DNA of 64,000 nucleotides from Paramyrothecium sp. XJ0827 (taxonomy: Eukaryota; Ascomycota; Sordariomycetes; Hypocreales; Stachybotryaceae), in contig JAJFPB010000004.1 in NCBI GenBank assembly GCA_020881915.1, positions 4,774,001-4,838,000 on the forward strand, in the 5' to 3' direction. The notes beneath the pieces are model-generated. The model saw only the letters and a program-made list of their open reading frames with translations. It searched no databases and was not told the DNA's origin. The first letter of the stretch is position 1. Each line of letters opens with the position of its first letter. The translations under genes were made by a program, and so were the position numbers. This document shows positions 1 to 10,954 of this stretch, in pieces.

Positions 1-1013
1 ACTGCAACCTTGCTTCGCGAGGACGACAAGATCTCGCACCTGAACTTTTTGATTGGGCCGAAGCTTTACGAGGCAAACTGGATGGAGTTGTCTCAGCAGG
101 GCCACATCGCAAAAGTTCAATGCGCTGAAGTATGGTGTCCCATGCCAAGCGAGTTCTATGAGGAGTATCTGCGGGTTTCTTCTCGACTCAAGCGGACGTT
201 ATGCGCTGTGAACCCTGGAAAATTCCAAGCCTGCCAATATCTAATTGAGCATCACGAGGCACGAGGGGACAAGATCATCGTCTTTTCGGATGATCTGTAC
301 TCCCTCAAGACGTATGCCCGAACGCTTGGGAAGGCCTTCATCCACGGCGCTACCGGCCAGGAAGAAAGGCTACGGGTGCTCGAGAATTTTCAGCACAATC
401 CTCACGTCAATACATTGTTCCTTTCCAAGATTGGCGACACCTCTTTAGACCTGCCAGAGGCGACGTGCTTGATCCAAATATCCTCACACTTCGGCTCCCG
501 CCGCCAAGAAGCTCAGCGACTCGGTCGCATCTTGCGGGCAAAACGCAGAAACGATGAAGGCTTCAACGCATTCTTCTATTCTTTGGTGACAAAGGATACC
601 CTGGAAATGTTTTATTCGTCCAAGCGCCAAGCATTTCTTGTGGACCAAGGTTATGCATTCAAGGTGATCACCAAGCTGGCTGGTCTCGACCAATTACCGG
701 GCCTTGCTTTGCGACACCCAAAGAGAGGCGAGAACTGCTTCAGACCACTTTGGTTGACAACGAAAAGACCGTAGAGGAAGATGTCACGGCTGATGGTCTG
801 TTTGTGGGTAAGGACGGTAATTCACATCGTCGAGCATCAGGGCAGGTGAAAAGAAAGGCAGGGAGGCTCGGGGAACTGAGCGGGGCCCAAGACATGGCTT
901 ACCTTGAGCGTGATAAGCCATCTGGCGGCAGGTCAGGAAAGAAGAAGGTAGAGTCAAACGCTTTCTTCAGGACCATCGCAAATGACGCCAAGCGACGAAA
1001 GAGACATGGGTAG
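1..1013 (+). pseudogene. SSL2: XPB/Ssl2 (ERCC3) DNA helicase, 3' part, with a one-base frameshift near the C-terminus
   Basis: This is the C-terminal part of XPB, the 3'-5' DNA translocase of TFIIH that acts in promoter opening and nucleotide excision repair in the nucleus. The gene enters from outside the left edge. The frame to 774 carries helicase-domain-2 motifs: [16 protein letters not shown], then [13 protein letters not shown], then a [11 protein letters not shown] motif VI with its arginine finger. Around 706-710 the frame is lost: conservation continues one frame over ([11 protein letters not shown], then an acidic stretch, then KRKAGR, LSGAQDMAY and SNAFFRTIA) to a stop at 1011-1013. 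That second part is the normal XPB tail. One T appears to be missing from a short T run at 708-710. No GT-AG intron spans the break. As written, the tail of about 100 residues is replaced by a short out-of-frame end at 774. XPB is essential, so a sequencing error is as likely as real damage. Confidence 0.88.
708..710 (+). other. Frameshift site in XPB (one T missing)
   Basis: Upstream of this T run the XPB frame starts codons at positions 1 mod 3; downstream the conserved tail starts at 0 mod 3. One extra T would join the two parts without any other change. Confidence 0.7.
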
Positions 1014-1639
1014 TGGTGTAGGAAGATTAGCTGCTGCTGCCTCTTGGTAGTTGTTGATAAATAGCCACTGAATTACAGCTAATGCCATGGACTAGCCAGT
1101 CACTTGTCGACCATGGCAAGCCTAGAACGGCTCGTTGAATAACAGTTTGTTGGGTGATACACGAGAATGACTGTCGTTCTTAACCATTGGAGTCAGTGCA
1201 TGCTGGTTCAGTTTACCAAAATCCTACCTTGACGCTAGCAAGAAGCAACTCAGTTCGCAATGTCAGAAGCTTGATGAAACATGGCAATAGTGATGTTAGT
1301 TACAACCTGACTTGACAAGTGAGAAGGTCATTCAGAAATCGGGGCGGCAACCCTCTCAACGGCTTGGTTAGAATGAGTTGGGCATCATCCAACATCTGAT
1401 GAGTTGGTATAGGGTAAGCTACTGAGCTGGATTTTCTTTGCTTTTTTCTTTCCCTTGATAATAAACGACACCAATTTAGCGTGTCTCGCCCGACTCGACG
1501 CGAGTGCCGATCTCAACAGACAACGTCAAACCTGCTTCAACTTTGCGCGGGGTCGTGACAAGGTGAAGAGGCACATTGCATGGTGAAGCCGAATGGTTGA
1601 ATTGTCGAGGAACGAAGATTCAAGGCCTGAATAGCCACA
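1014..1639. other. Intergenic region, XPB to dioxygenase gene
   Basis: No open frame with protein-like content was seen. It should hold the 3' end of the XPB transcript and the promoter of the next gene, including a pyrimidine-rich stretch near 1435-1455. Confidence 0.5.
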
Positions 1640-2184
1640 ATGTCGCTCAGTAACAGGCTGCCCCGAATGGTGCCCACGGTTGCAGATCTTTTGAGTCGCG
1701 ACGTTGCCCCAGTCAAAGTTGAGATTCCGGAGTCTAGCAGCAGTAGCTCTGGCAGCCCAGCGCCTAGTGTGTCCGCAGATGAATTAAAGGCAGGTTTTCT
1801 CGATGCCATTGATCGGGTTACGGCAACCGGGTCCTGGGCCCACCAAGAGCGCCTGCAAGGCCTCCCAGTTCCTGCAATCAGCGTGAGAGGCATGGGCAAG
1901 GTTGTCAGGCCCCTAAGGAGAGCGGATGCCTTGAAACTCGTTGCAATATCCCGGCAAGCGCCTTACGGTAGGGGAAGCGAGACTCTGGTTGATACGTCAG
2001 TACGGAACACGTGGGAAATAGACGCCGCAAACTACAGTTTTACAGACCCTGTTGCCGGGACTGCATTCATGAAAAAGCTCTGCGGCTTAGTGGAGACATG
2101 GCTTGGCATTGAGGCCGAAGTAAAGGCAGAAAGCTACAAGATGCTGCTGTATGAGAAAGGTGCCATGTTCAAACCGCATGACGA

Positions 2185-2252
2185 GTACGTACGAGTTGGG
2201 TTCCATGCGTGGGCTCTCAATGTCGATGCTAACTAATTGCCACCTTTGCTAG
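2185..2252 (+). other. Intron 1 of the dioxygenase gene
   Basis: GTACGT donor, a GCTAAC branch sequence at 2228-2233 and a GCTAG acceptor. Removal rebuilds the HxD iron-binding motif in frame. Confidence 0.85.
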
Positions 2253-3079
2253 CACGGAGAAGATATCAGGCATGTTCGGCACGCTCGTCATCTGCTTGCA
2301 GTCAAAGCATACGGGAGGCGAAGTGGTCTTGACACATGGTGGCCAGACGAAGAGATTCAGGTCGGAAGACGGACAGCCATCACTCGCCTGTTGGTATGGC
2401 GACGTTACACATGAGGTCTTACCAGTAACCTCCGGCTACCGATGGGTGCTTACATTCAACCTTGCCATCGACGTCCAAATTCCCCGCCCAACTGCTGGAC
2501 TGCAAACATCCCAGCTGCAACCGCTCGCAGATCAATTGAGGCGCTGGCTGGCCCAGGACCGAGGCGTCCGCTCCATGAAATGGGTTTACCACGTACTTGA
2601 CCACGACTATACGGAGGCGAACGCTTCCCTAAAAATGATGAAAAGACGCGATCAGCTACTTGTTGAGGGCTTACAGCACTTGTCTGACGAACTTCCTTTT
2701 GAGATATTCCTCGCCCTGTTAGAAAAAGAAGAAATGGGTCCTTGCGACGGCGGCTACGATGGCTGGGTGGAAGAACAAGCAGAAGGAGAAGTGAACGATT
2801 ACCATTTCATCGACGAGGTATTTGAAGAGAAGTACAGAGTCAAAACACTGCTCGATCTTGATGGGCGAAAGGTTGTCGGGCGCCTTCGATTACGTAAAGA
2901 AGACGTCCTCCAGGGGCAATATTTCGAAGACGCCTACAAAGAAGAGAAGTACGAAGGATACCTGGGAAATTAGGTGAGTGTAGAGCATCGTCTTCGATGT
3001 TCATCTGATGTTGTTTTGCGACGCTGACAATCATGGTTTGAAACAGGGACCAATGGCAACCCATTGGTATCGCATGACG

Positions 3080-3137
3080 GCACGTTTCTCAACCATGCCC
3101 ATGCCGGTTCGAACTATGCTAATCCGTGAATTGGCAG
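3080..3137 (+). other. Intron with a GC donor in the dioxygenase gene
   Basis: Removing GCACGT...GGCAG joins the HWYRMT and ALVIVPRDAVFDF motifs in frame. The donor is GC, not GT. A branch-like GCTAATC lies 20 nt before the acceptor. Confidence 0.6.
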
Positions 3138-4991
3138 GCTCTTGTCATCGTCCCCCGTGACGCTGTATTTGACTTCATGAACAGGCCCGAGCCTGGAGGC
3201 AGGGCCTCACTTGACCTTAAGGGTCGAGTTCGGTACTTGGCTCAAATGGGCTTGAAACGAGGAGTATCGGAGCAATTGCTGTCTCAATTACGGAAGTTGT
3301 ATTTGGTTGCTTTCAAATCGCAGGTCCCGTCGTCGGATCCTGCGTTAGACAGCGACGGTGTTCATGGTGTCTTACGAATCGCAATCACCAGCAACAATGA
3401 TGAACTGCTCGATCTAGTAACGAATAATCACGCAGGCGTTTTGGCTAGTGGCTTCTTTGAATGGCTCAGAACGTGGTTGGCATCACAAGAGAATGCCGAG
3501 GACCTTTGGAGGGCTATGAGCCCGAAGTATGTTTGAAGCCCCTGCTAAAGTCCACTGGTGGAAACTCCGGAATCAGTTGATGCTAATCAGCTTGTCCAGG
3601 ATCATGCAGTCTTTTCATAGATTCCCAGACTTCAGGAATATGCTTTTGACGCTCAACTCATTCGCACAGGTCCCCGGCCGTGCAGAGTTCTGGCACAACT
3701 TCGAAACTGCCTCTTATATCCTGGCAACGGTCAAGTCACAGCTCGAGTCAATTCTCAACACCTTTATCGAAGAAAGACCCCGACATTTGGTAACCGCTTC
3801 CAGCAGAACAATGGTTGATTTGGCTTTGTATCACGATGAGCCAGTGCAATTTGTGAAAAACGTGTAAGCTTCATTGGCCCTCCAGCGCTCGAGCTTCGCA
3901 AGATGGAATTAACACGCCATAGCATGGGCCCCAAAGTGCTAGGGAAGAGCGACAACCCAGCTTTTATTCTAGGATTCTTCGAGCGTCTTGGGTATCGAAT
4001 TCTCCACGGCAGCACATTCTCCCCTGAGCCGACGAGGGCGCTTTGGTGTGAGTTGGTGTGCACGTACATCGAGAATATTGATATTGTCATCCTGCAAAAC
4101 GCTCCGGCGGACGCGAAACATCCACAAAATCATAATCCTATAGCCGCAGCAGCCGTCAAGGACTCTACCGAAGCTGAACAACCGAATTCTGTGAACTATT
4201 GGAAGGTCTGGCACTTGTTCAAGCAGTGCAAGGCATTTAGCAAACCGAGGAATGATATTGCTGGATTGTTCATTACAAAGCTCATCGACGCAATGCCTCG
4301 GATCCAGGCGGTAGATTTCCACAGTCTGTGGCTGCCGTTCTTGCGCACAAGTGTATCCGGTATTCCTTCCGACCAGGAGGAGATTCCAGAGAAAACCCAG
4401 AAGCTATTCGTCATGGCTCTTACATCGTATGCCAGCAACTTTGTGGGACGTGAGCCCGTCAGCAAACCCAACCTCGTACGCGAAGGCGTCCAGTGCAGCT
4501 GTACAGACTGCCGCTCGCTAAATCGTTTCCTTAGCAGCCCGACGCAAAGCAGGGTGGATTTTTAAGTCGATGAGACGCGGCGAAATCATTTGCACCAAAT
4601 ATTGCATGAGCAAAAAGTAGAATGTGCGCATCGAACTGATCACTCGACTAACCCACCTACACTCCTGATAACCAAGCAGCCGCGGTCACTCTTCGAACAG
4701 GTTAGAAGCTGGAAGATCCGGCTGGAGAAAGCTGCCGCCCAGATAAAAAGATTCGACCAGCAAAAGTTGCGACGGCTCTTAGGCGACGAGTATGAAGCTA
4801 TCATAAATTTGACGCACTTGGTTGCGCCGCCTGATGAACCCGCGAGTACAATCGGTGGCACGTCCTCGGCGATGCTGAGCACAAGTTCCACAAATAAAAA
4901 TCGACTCTTCCTGCCAAGCCGTGGGAGAAAAAGGAGAAGAACCTCTTTCGAGGGTAGAATCATGGACTGGGTTGAGAACTCAACCACTTGA

Positions 4992-5372
4992 ACAAAACGT
5001 TGAAACTGTATTCGAGAAGAGGAAAAGAAATAATGGCAGATGTACCGGGGCCAGGAGTCTTGATTATTCCCGATGCGAATCTGTGCTAATATGATATCGT
5101 TTTCTCGCTAATCACGACATAAGTCAAGCTGTGCGACGTTTGTAGGAGGGTCTCGCGTGTCGATGTAATAGCAACAACCCTTGGAGTTGTACGCGTATAT
5201 GTTACGATGCGCCATGGCAATATCTTCGACCCAGTGCAGATGCGAAATGACATTCACGGCACTTTTGAGCAAATTACCGAAACCAATCTAATTCATGATA
5301 CTGGTCTACGCTTCTGGACCTAATCGTGTGGTCCCCGTACAAGCTCTATATGCCGCTTTGTCTAACGTGGAA
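4992..5372. other. Intergenic region between two convergent genes
   Basis: Nothing coding was seen; this is 3' flank for the dioxygenase relic on the plus strand and the transporter on the minus strand. Confidence 0.5.
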
Positions 5373-7314
5373 TCAAACCTCTAGATCCTTCTTATCCTCA
5401 ATAAAGTCAGCCTTCGTCTTTTCATGATCAAACTCTTGCGGCATTCCGACGGGGCGGTTCTTCGCGAACTGCACTGTGGACCAGACAGATGGTGACTGCC
5501 TGAACATGAGGTCAATCTCCTCAAGATTGCGTCCCATGGTCTCAGGGAAGAGGAAGTAGACTGTAACAGGGATGCAAGCAGCAATCACTGCATACACGAT
5601 ATAGTACTGCCAGTGAATGGTGTTGATGGCAACTGGTGTGACCATGACGACAACGAAATTCCTATGAGTCGGGTTAGGACTGCGCTTCTCGAATCATAAG
5701 AAGAGATTACATACCAGAGCCAGTGATTACCGGTGGACAGTGATGACATGGCCATACGCAGTTTCATAGGCGCAATCTCTGTGGCGTAGAGGAAGTTGGC
5801 ACCCAGGAATCCAATAGGAACGAAAGTGTTGTAGAGGTAGATGAAGCAGCCAGCAGCAATCTGTGCCGACTTATTGTCGGAGGGGAATGAAGTGCTGATC
5901 GCAAGGGCGACCATGCAGCAGGACATGCCGACACCACTAATCATGAACACGGCGCGGCGACCGAATCGGTCGATGCAAACAAATCCGAGGAAGGATGAAA
6001 GGAATTTCCAGGTGAGAGCACCGCCGGATAGAGCTCGCGACATTTCTGTCCCGAGTCCGAGGTTCTCCTGGAAGAGAATCGGAGCATACACCGAGATGAG
6101 GTTAGAGCCGCTGCAGACTGGGTTAGCGATTGACGTCCTAGATGAAGTGCCGGAATTTGCTTTGCGTAGTTTTACTTACGACATCTGCTGGTAGAACTGA
6201 AGCAGCATGCAAAGCATGAAGCGGTAGAACAGCTTGTCCTCGCCCATCTTGAACATATCTGACATCTTGACCGCGCCGCTCTTGGCCGTCTCTTCAAGGG
6301 AGTGCTCTATATAGCCCCTTGACTGCGCGAAGCCTCAGATGTTGTAACGGACCGGGATCCTAATCAATTGGAACCAGGTAAAATCTAGATACATTGAAGC
6401 TCTGGTAAATTAGCTGATGGTAGATGTACTGGCATTTCCCTTTATTACATAGAAGTACATCGCATAGTAAATTAGGTGAGGTAGGGCTGGGAAGTTACTT
6501 TATGTACCGACATTATGACTAAGATGTTGTGGGGATCGTTACATCATCTGAGGCTTCGCGCAGTCAAGGGGATACCGACAATTTCGGCGCGAACCTCCAA
6601 TGACTCCTGAGAGTGGCCACGGAGAGCCGAAACCACAGCTGTTGCCTCGTCCGTACGGCCCTTCATCATGAGCCAGCGAGGAGACTCTGGCAGGAAGTAG
6701 ATGGAGCCGATGAGGATGAGGGAGAAGGCGATGGCAATGGCGATGGGTGGTCGCCAAGTGACGGGCCCTGTGTGGAACTCCCAGAAGCCCAGGTTGATCC
6801 AGCTCTCCAGAACATAGCCGACGCAGATGAATAGGCCATCAAGGACGACATGTCGTCCTCTGTTCTTGGCACCGCTGGTCTCACTTTGCCAGACGGGCAC
6901 AATGGAGCTGAGCTGGCCGATTCCGAGACCAACAATGACACGGCCGACGATCAGCTGAGCCAGATGGAAGGCAGAGCACTCAAGAGCCTCGCCGATCAGA
7001 GTGCAGATTCCGGCCGCGAAAATGATGTTGCGGCGACCAAATTTGTCGCCTGTGTACGAGCAGGACAGCGAGCCAACCAAGGCGCCGATTGTAAATGTGG
7101 CAACGACGAAGCCCTGCATTGTCGACTTGCGGCTTTTCTCATCTCCCTCAGTGTGTATCGTGTCAATTTGTGGAAAGTGCTTGGTCCAGTCGTCCAATGT
7201 AAGCAGAGCGCCCAAGCCTGCCTGGTTGTAGCCGAAAAGGATGAATGCCGGGCAGACAATCAATACGATCTGGACGATGCTCAAGGCATGACCGGTGAAG
7301 CCGAGGTATGCCAT
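5373..7314 (-). pseudogene. MFS sugar transporter, interrupted by a MITE
   Basis: This is a sugar-porter family (MFS) membrane protein that would import hexoses or oligosaccharides at the plasma membrane. From the start at 7314 the N-terminal half runs in one frame: FGYNQAGLGALLTL in helix 1, GDKFGRRNIIF between helices 2 and 3, and LPESPRWLMMKGR after helix 6. At about 6573 it enters an inserted element and stops at 6544. The second half resumes beyond the element (KMSDMFKMGEDK) and contains helices 7-12, DRFGRRAVF and the terminal PETMGRNLEEID motif. Introns in that half lie at 6111-6179 and 5662-5714, with good splice signals, and the stop is at 5373-5375. Apart from the insertion and a two-base mismatch in frame at the target site, the coding sequence looks fresh, which suggests recent inactivation. 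The permease at 52.9 kb is an intact relative. Confidence 0.85.
6314..6572. mobile_element. MITE with 34 bp terminal inverted repeats inside the transporter exon
   Basis: The arm at 6315-6348 and the reverse complement of 6538-6571 match over 34 bases with one mismatch. The ~190 bp interior has no coding capacity. TA dinucleotides at 6312-6313 and 6573-6574 fit a Tc1/mariner-type target duplication, though the left flank is a short TA repeat and the exact edges are uncertain. The element splits codons of the sugar transporter and adds stop codons. It is probably non-autonomous and needed a transposase from elsewhere. Confidence 0.85.
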
Positions 7315-9574
7315 GTTGGCTGATCTTCTACTCTATGGGCAGTCGAGCTTCCTTGAGCAGAGGACGGGGTTGCCGAGGGCGCTGAAGTTGGTTGAGGGAG
7401 GGAGGAAAACGCGCAAACGACGAGGGGCCAGCCTGGTTTTAAGGGTCCGGAATTGTTGAATCTGGGGCTGTTTCTCCAGTTTATGGAGGTGGAGGCACTT
7501 CTCGAGGGCCTGCGGAGCCCCACGGAGGGCATACGGAGACGATGATAACGCGGTATGCATATTTGTAAGGCATGTGCCGCAGGATATTTGCTTGTGGAGC
7601 TACGCCAGGGCTCCGAGTCGGAGTCTTTCGGAGAGAAAAACAAACAAGTGTGTAGTGTACGTGATTTATGGGACGTCACGTCACAGAGGAAGTCAAAGCG
7701 TGGGTCTTCCTACGGTGTCGTGATATGAGGCTCCTTCGGTGGAGACTTTTCACTTTCCCTGCTTCGAGACATGGATCATAACATTGACAGCTGGACCAAA
7801 TTTGGTATACAAAGATCATGTCCAAAGTCGAAATATACCTAGAATCATGATACATCACAAGAAGCTGGACACAGTCAAGAGCCGCAGTCGCGCAGCCGTT
7901 GGCCTCCGATCAGAGGTTTCAAGGAGTGCAAAGCCCTCACCGGCCGGCTCAACCGGCACTTAGGTCCAGATTCGGAGCGGAGCTTCCGTGGGCGCCATCT
8001 CAACAAAGACCGGGTCCCGGCCAATGGCAGCGACGTGTAAAAGCTTGAATGAGAATCCGCCTGTGGGGCCGCGTCCACTTGCCGTTTGACCTCTTGTCCA
8101 GTGCCGACGGAGTTTGGCCGAGATGCTGATAGAGGTGCATTAACAGCGACGACCTGGCTTATTTCCGGGCGGGCCTCTTACGAAGATGATGAGGACAGGT
8201 CCTACGTCAGTCGGCTTGCTTCTTATTTTAGACTGCTTGTGGCCGGGCAAAATGGACCGACAGAAATGAATAAAAGCTTGGATCCGTTCGCAGTTCTCTA
8301 GGGAAAGGTGCCTTGTTCACCTGCGGATGCAAGGTTGGCATGTCGTTTTCGCAAGGGCATGTTCTCTAGAGATGTATGCCTAACACCCAAACGCATGATT
8401 CTCTCCTTGCCTTTCTTGGGCCGGCATTACGAACATCTTTTTCCTGAAGGAATAAATTTTGAGATTACTCAGCCTTAGCACATGACTCGATCTAGAGAAT
8501 CAAGGTATTGAAGCAAGGGACGTACTCACATTCGGATTCTCGGACCCACAATCTGAGTGGAATAATATAGTTCTGGCTGAAAACGCGCAGTTGTCCCCAA
8601 TGGCCATTCTACACTTGAGATGGGGAATTCTCTATCGGATCTGACTGTAGAAACGATGACCGCGAACAGGCACCGTCTGCGTCAGGAGCCTAATTCTCTC
8701 ACTGGATGACTCGGGCCAATAGAAAAGACCCAGCTGCTGTTACAGGGCAATCTCGTGATGCTTGTGTGCAAACCCTACATCACATCTATAGAACTGTGCT
8801 CTATAATGAAGGTCCAGTTATGCACCATCCGTGAGACCTCTTATATTGAGTAAATAGTCAAGATCACCAAACTTGAGGATATCAAACGCAGACACGGCTC
8901 CGATAAAAAGGTTCAGGAGGAAGGTCTATCCCCGGAGCATCAAATACAGGAAAGAAGTTAACAATGAAAATATTTGCAGTAAAATGTGCCATAAGCATTT
9001 CCAATGCTTAAGCTATCTGCTCCGATACACAGGAGCTTGAGAGGAGACGCCATTTATCTTAGTTCTTGTCGTCTCGATCGTGTGCAGCTTGAGTGTATCC
9101 CATAATGACCGTGACCACATTGCCACATTTCCTAGTCATTGCTTTATGAACCCTGATTGCCAGTTGTAAGGAAATAGCTTCCTACATGATCTGATACCCC
9201 GCACACTTGCTAATCGAACAGCAGGACAAAGGCTGGCATTTGGTTCCATCTATCAGAGCCACGGGGTGGTTGTCTCCCGCCACTTCCATGCTAGTTCGCG
9301 AGACATTCTGAGAAGGTCGAGGTCTAGACTTAGCTAAAGACCAATGAACCCTGTCAGATTGATGTGTTGACTTGCCGAGCATGGCTAGCCGCAATTTATC
9401 AGGTCAGCTGTGAAGCTTCAGCCGCTTTGTGTGCAACAATGAGCCATTCTAGAACCAAGTCCTTGTCGCCACATCTGACTGACTATATAGTCCACTAGAA
9501 ATCTATAGAAATCACGAAAGATCTCTTCCAAATTGCTTCATTTTCTAATAAATCCAGTTCTTGCTAGACCGAAA
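7315..9574. other. Long intergenic region
   Basis: Only short overlapping frames occur here, none with a recognisable motif. It holds the upstream regions of the minus-strand transporter and of the secreted-protein gene at 9575. Confidence 0.5.
9484..9490 (+). promoter_or_regulatory. TATA box candidate for the gene at 9575
   Basis: TATATAG, 85 bp before the ATG, a usual distance for fungal secreted-protein genes. Confidence 0.4.
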
Positions 9575-10051
9575 ATGAAACTCATCACAGCTGCTGTTAT
9601 ATTAGGAGGCTTGCTGGCCCCTTGCCAAGCGGCGTCATGCACTGACATTGGTGTCGCATATCGATGTGGTGATTGTGCAATTTGACAATGATTCGTTCTA
9701 TGGACCTTATCAGACCTTCGACTCCCAGGCCGTGTTATCAATGATTCGAACAAGGTCATGTCGTATACGACCAACCCCAACGCTTCTGGTGCACCCCACA
9801 AATGCCGGTTCCATAACTGGAGCCCTGGCGCCAGCAACTCGTTGGTATCCTGCACTCAGGTCACGCTCGGCCCCGGAGGCAATAAAGGATGTGGCGACTG
9901 CAGCACAAGAGGCCTCGACGTTGATGCTTTTACCTTTGCATCGTCGGACTACGATTGGCAGGGGCAGAGGATTACCAAGGGAGTGTGGACCAAGATCAAC
10001 GATCTGACCACGGCGAAGTGTCCTGGTAGTGGAATCCCTGACTGTTATTAA
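9575..10051 (+). CDS. Small secreted cysteine-rich protein, unrecognised
   Basis: The start is an ATG at 9575 followed by a clear signal peptide of about 20 residues ending near CQAAS. Read straight through, the frame meets TGA codons after CGDCAI. A small intron removes them and keeps the frame: 9669-9713 (45 nt), or 9675-9713 if the inner GT is used. Both end at the CAG at 9711-9713. The mature protein is about 120 residues with eight or so cysteines, CGDC-type pairs and the closing motif PGSGIPDCY. Its second half is rich in Gly, Asn and Ser. I do not recognise a family; size, export signal and Cys content are those of fungal effector-like or antimicrobial proteins, but no activity can be assigned. 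If the intron is not real, the gene would be broken at its fifth codon block. Confidence 0.6.
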
Positions 10052-10501
10052 GAAACTCGGAGCTGTGGCATGGCTGAGGCTTCAAGAGCCTGCATTTTGC
10101 CCGGAAGAGAGAGCTTAAATTCTGTTGATTGATACTGGTGCGCTGCAAGTCATGTGGACATGTTTTCGGCCCTGATTTTGTGCAGCTAACCTTTGACTGG
10201 GACATAACAAGTCGTTTTGTTAGCGTGTTTCGGTGTATGCGAACAAACTATCGCCGTCTTGAACGATATTCACCATCACAGGGGACTTGCGGCATGGTCT
10301 TTTGGAAGACTATGATGTGGTACAAAGTCTGCAAGTGGCGGTTCCCAGTTCATTGTGACAAACCGAGAAGGCAAGCAAGTGACGTTTTTTGAGATTCGCT
10401 CTAAGTTTTGGGAGCTCAGACTCAGTAGGCCTCCGGTTGGTCCAGTTCTTGGTCACTCACCGTTCGACTCGAATGAATTTTCACCCATCACGATCCATGC
10501 A
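10052..10501. other. Intergenic region
   Basis: No convincing gene. Short open frames exist but lack motifs and proper starts. Confidence 0.4.
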
Positions 10502-10954
10502 ATGTGGCCAGAAAATGAACGCCGCCGCCTCACTGCTGAGGTTATGAATCAAGAGCCAAGTGGGCCTGATAGCTCCCTGACTCCAGAAGAGAAGGACTGG
10601 CTCAAGAAGCACCATAAAAACGAGTTTCATTTCCTTCGGGACTACAGGCTAAGTATCTACAAAGATGATGACCGTGAGGAAGGTCGTGCCATTTTACGAG
10701 CTTTGATGTCTCAGGACCGGAACGACTCGACCACCAGCCCATACACCGATAAAAAAGATGACGAGGATGATTTTGACGAAGTAGATGCTGAGGGTCATCT
10801 TGCCGACTACCATTCAGCTCTGCGGAGTTGGACTGGATTGAGCGCCACTATAAAAACTTGGCCAACTTTATGTTCTCATTTGGACTCAAATTCTACAATG
10901 ACGAGGACTGCAAAGAAGCTCAGAGTATTGTTCGCGATGATGGCAGAGCAGTAA
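10502..10954 (+). CDS. Acidic two-repeat hypothetical protein with a scrambled second repeat
   Basis: The frame from the ATG at 10502 to the TAA at 10952-10954 gives 150 residues. It contains one clear ~45-residue unit (LTPEEKDWLKKHHKN...EEGRAILRALMSQD), then an Asp/Glu/Lys-rich linker. A second unit is visible only in another frame between about 10808 and 10935 (SSAELDWIERHYKN, then EAQSIVR). After that the original frame resumes with AMMAEQ and stops. The two units match residue for residue, so the gene once encoded a tandem repeat. One base lost near 10807 and two lost near 10936 restore the overall frame but turn the second unit into nonsense. Function is unknown. The protein has no signal peptide or membrane segment and is probably cytosolic or nuclear. 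Confidence 0.5.
   Translation: MWPENERRRLTAEVMNQEPSGPDSSLTPEEKDWLKKHHKNEFHFLRDYRLSIYKDDDREEGRAILRALMSQDRNDSTTSPYTDKKDDEDDFDEVDAEGHLADYHSALRSWTGLSATIKTWPTLCSHLDSNSTMTRTAKKLRVLFAMMAEQ

Larger units (their letters stand above)
1640..4991 (+). pseudogene. Prolyl-4-hydroxylase-like 2OG-Fe(II) dioxygenase gene, damaged in its 3' half
   Basis: This belongs to a large fungal family with an N-terminal 2-oxoglutarate/Fe(II) oxygenase domain and a long C-terminal region of unknown role. The start is the ATG at 1640. Exons read as 1640-2184, 2253-2973, 3047-3079, 3138-3526 and 3600 onward. The iron ligands are visible: HDD, rebuilt across the first intron, and the distal His in YGDVTHEVLPV. The 2OG-binding Arg lies in SGYRWVLTFNL. 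Three lesions follow: an in-frame TAG at 2971-2973 just before the second intron (the family usually has Glu there), a one-base loss in the A run at about 3856-3860, and an in-frame TAA at 4563-4565. Past the last stop the same frame stays open and family-like to 4991. A 421-residue protein holding the whole oxygenase domain could still be made from the first two exons, so the domain may remain active. The gene as a whole looks decayed. Confidence 0.75.
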
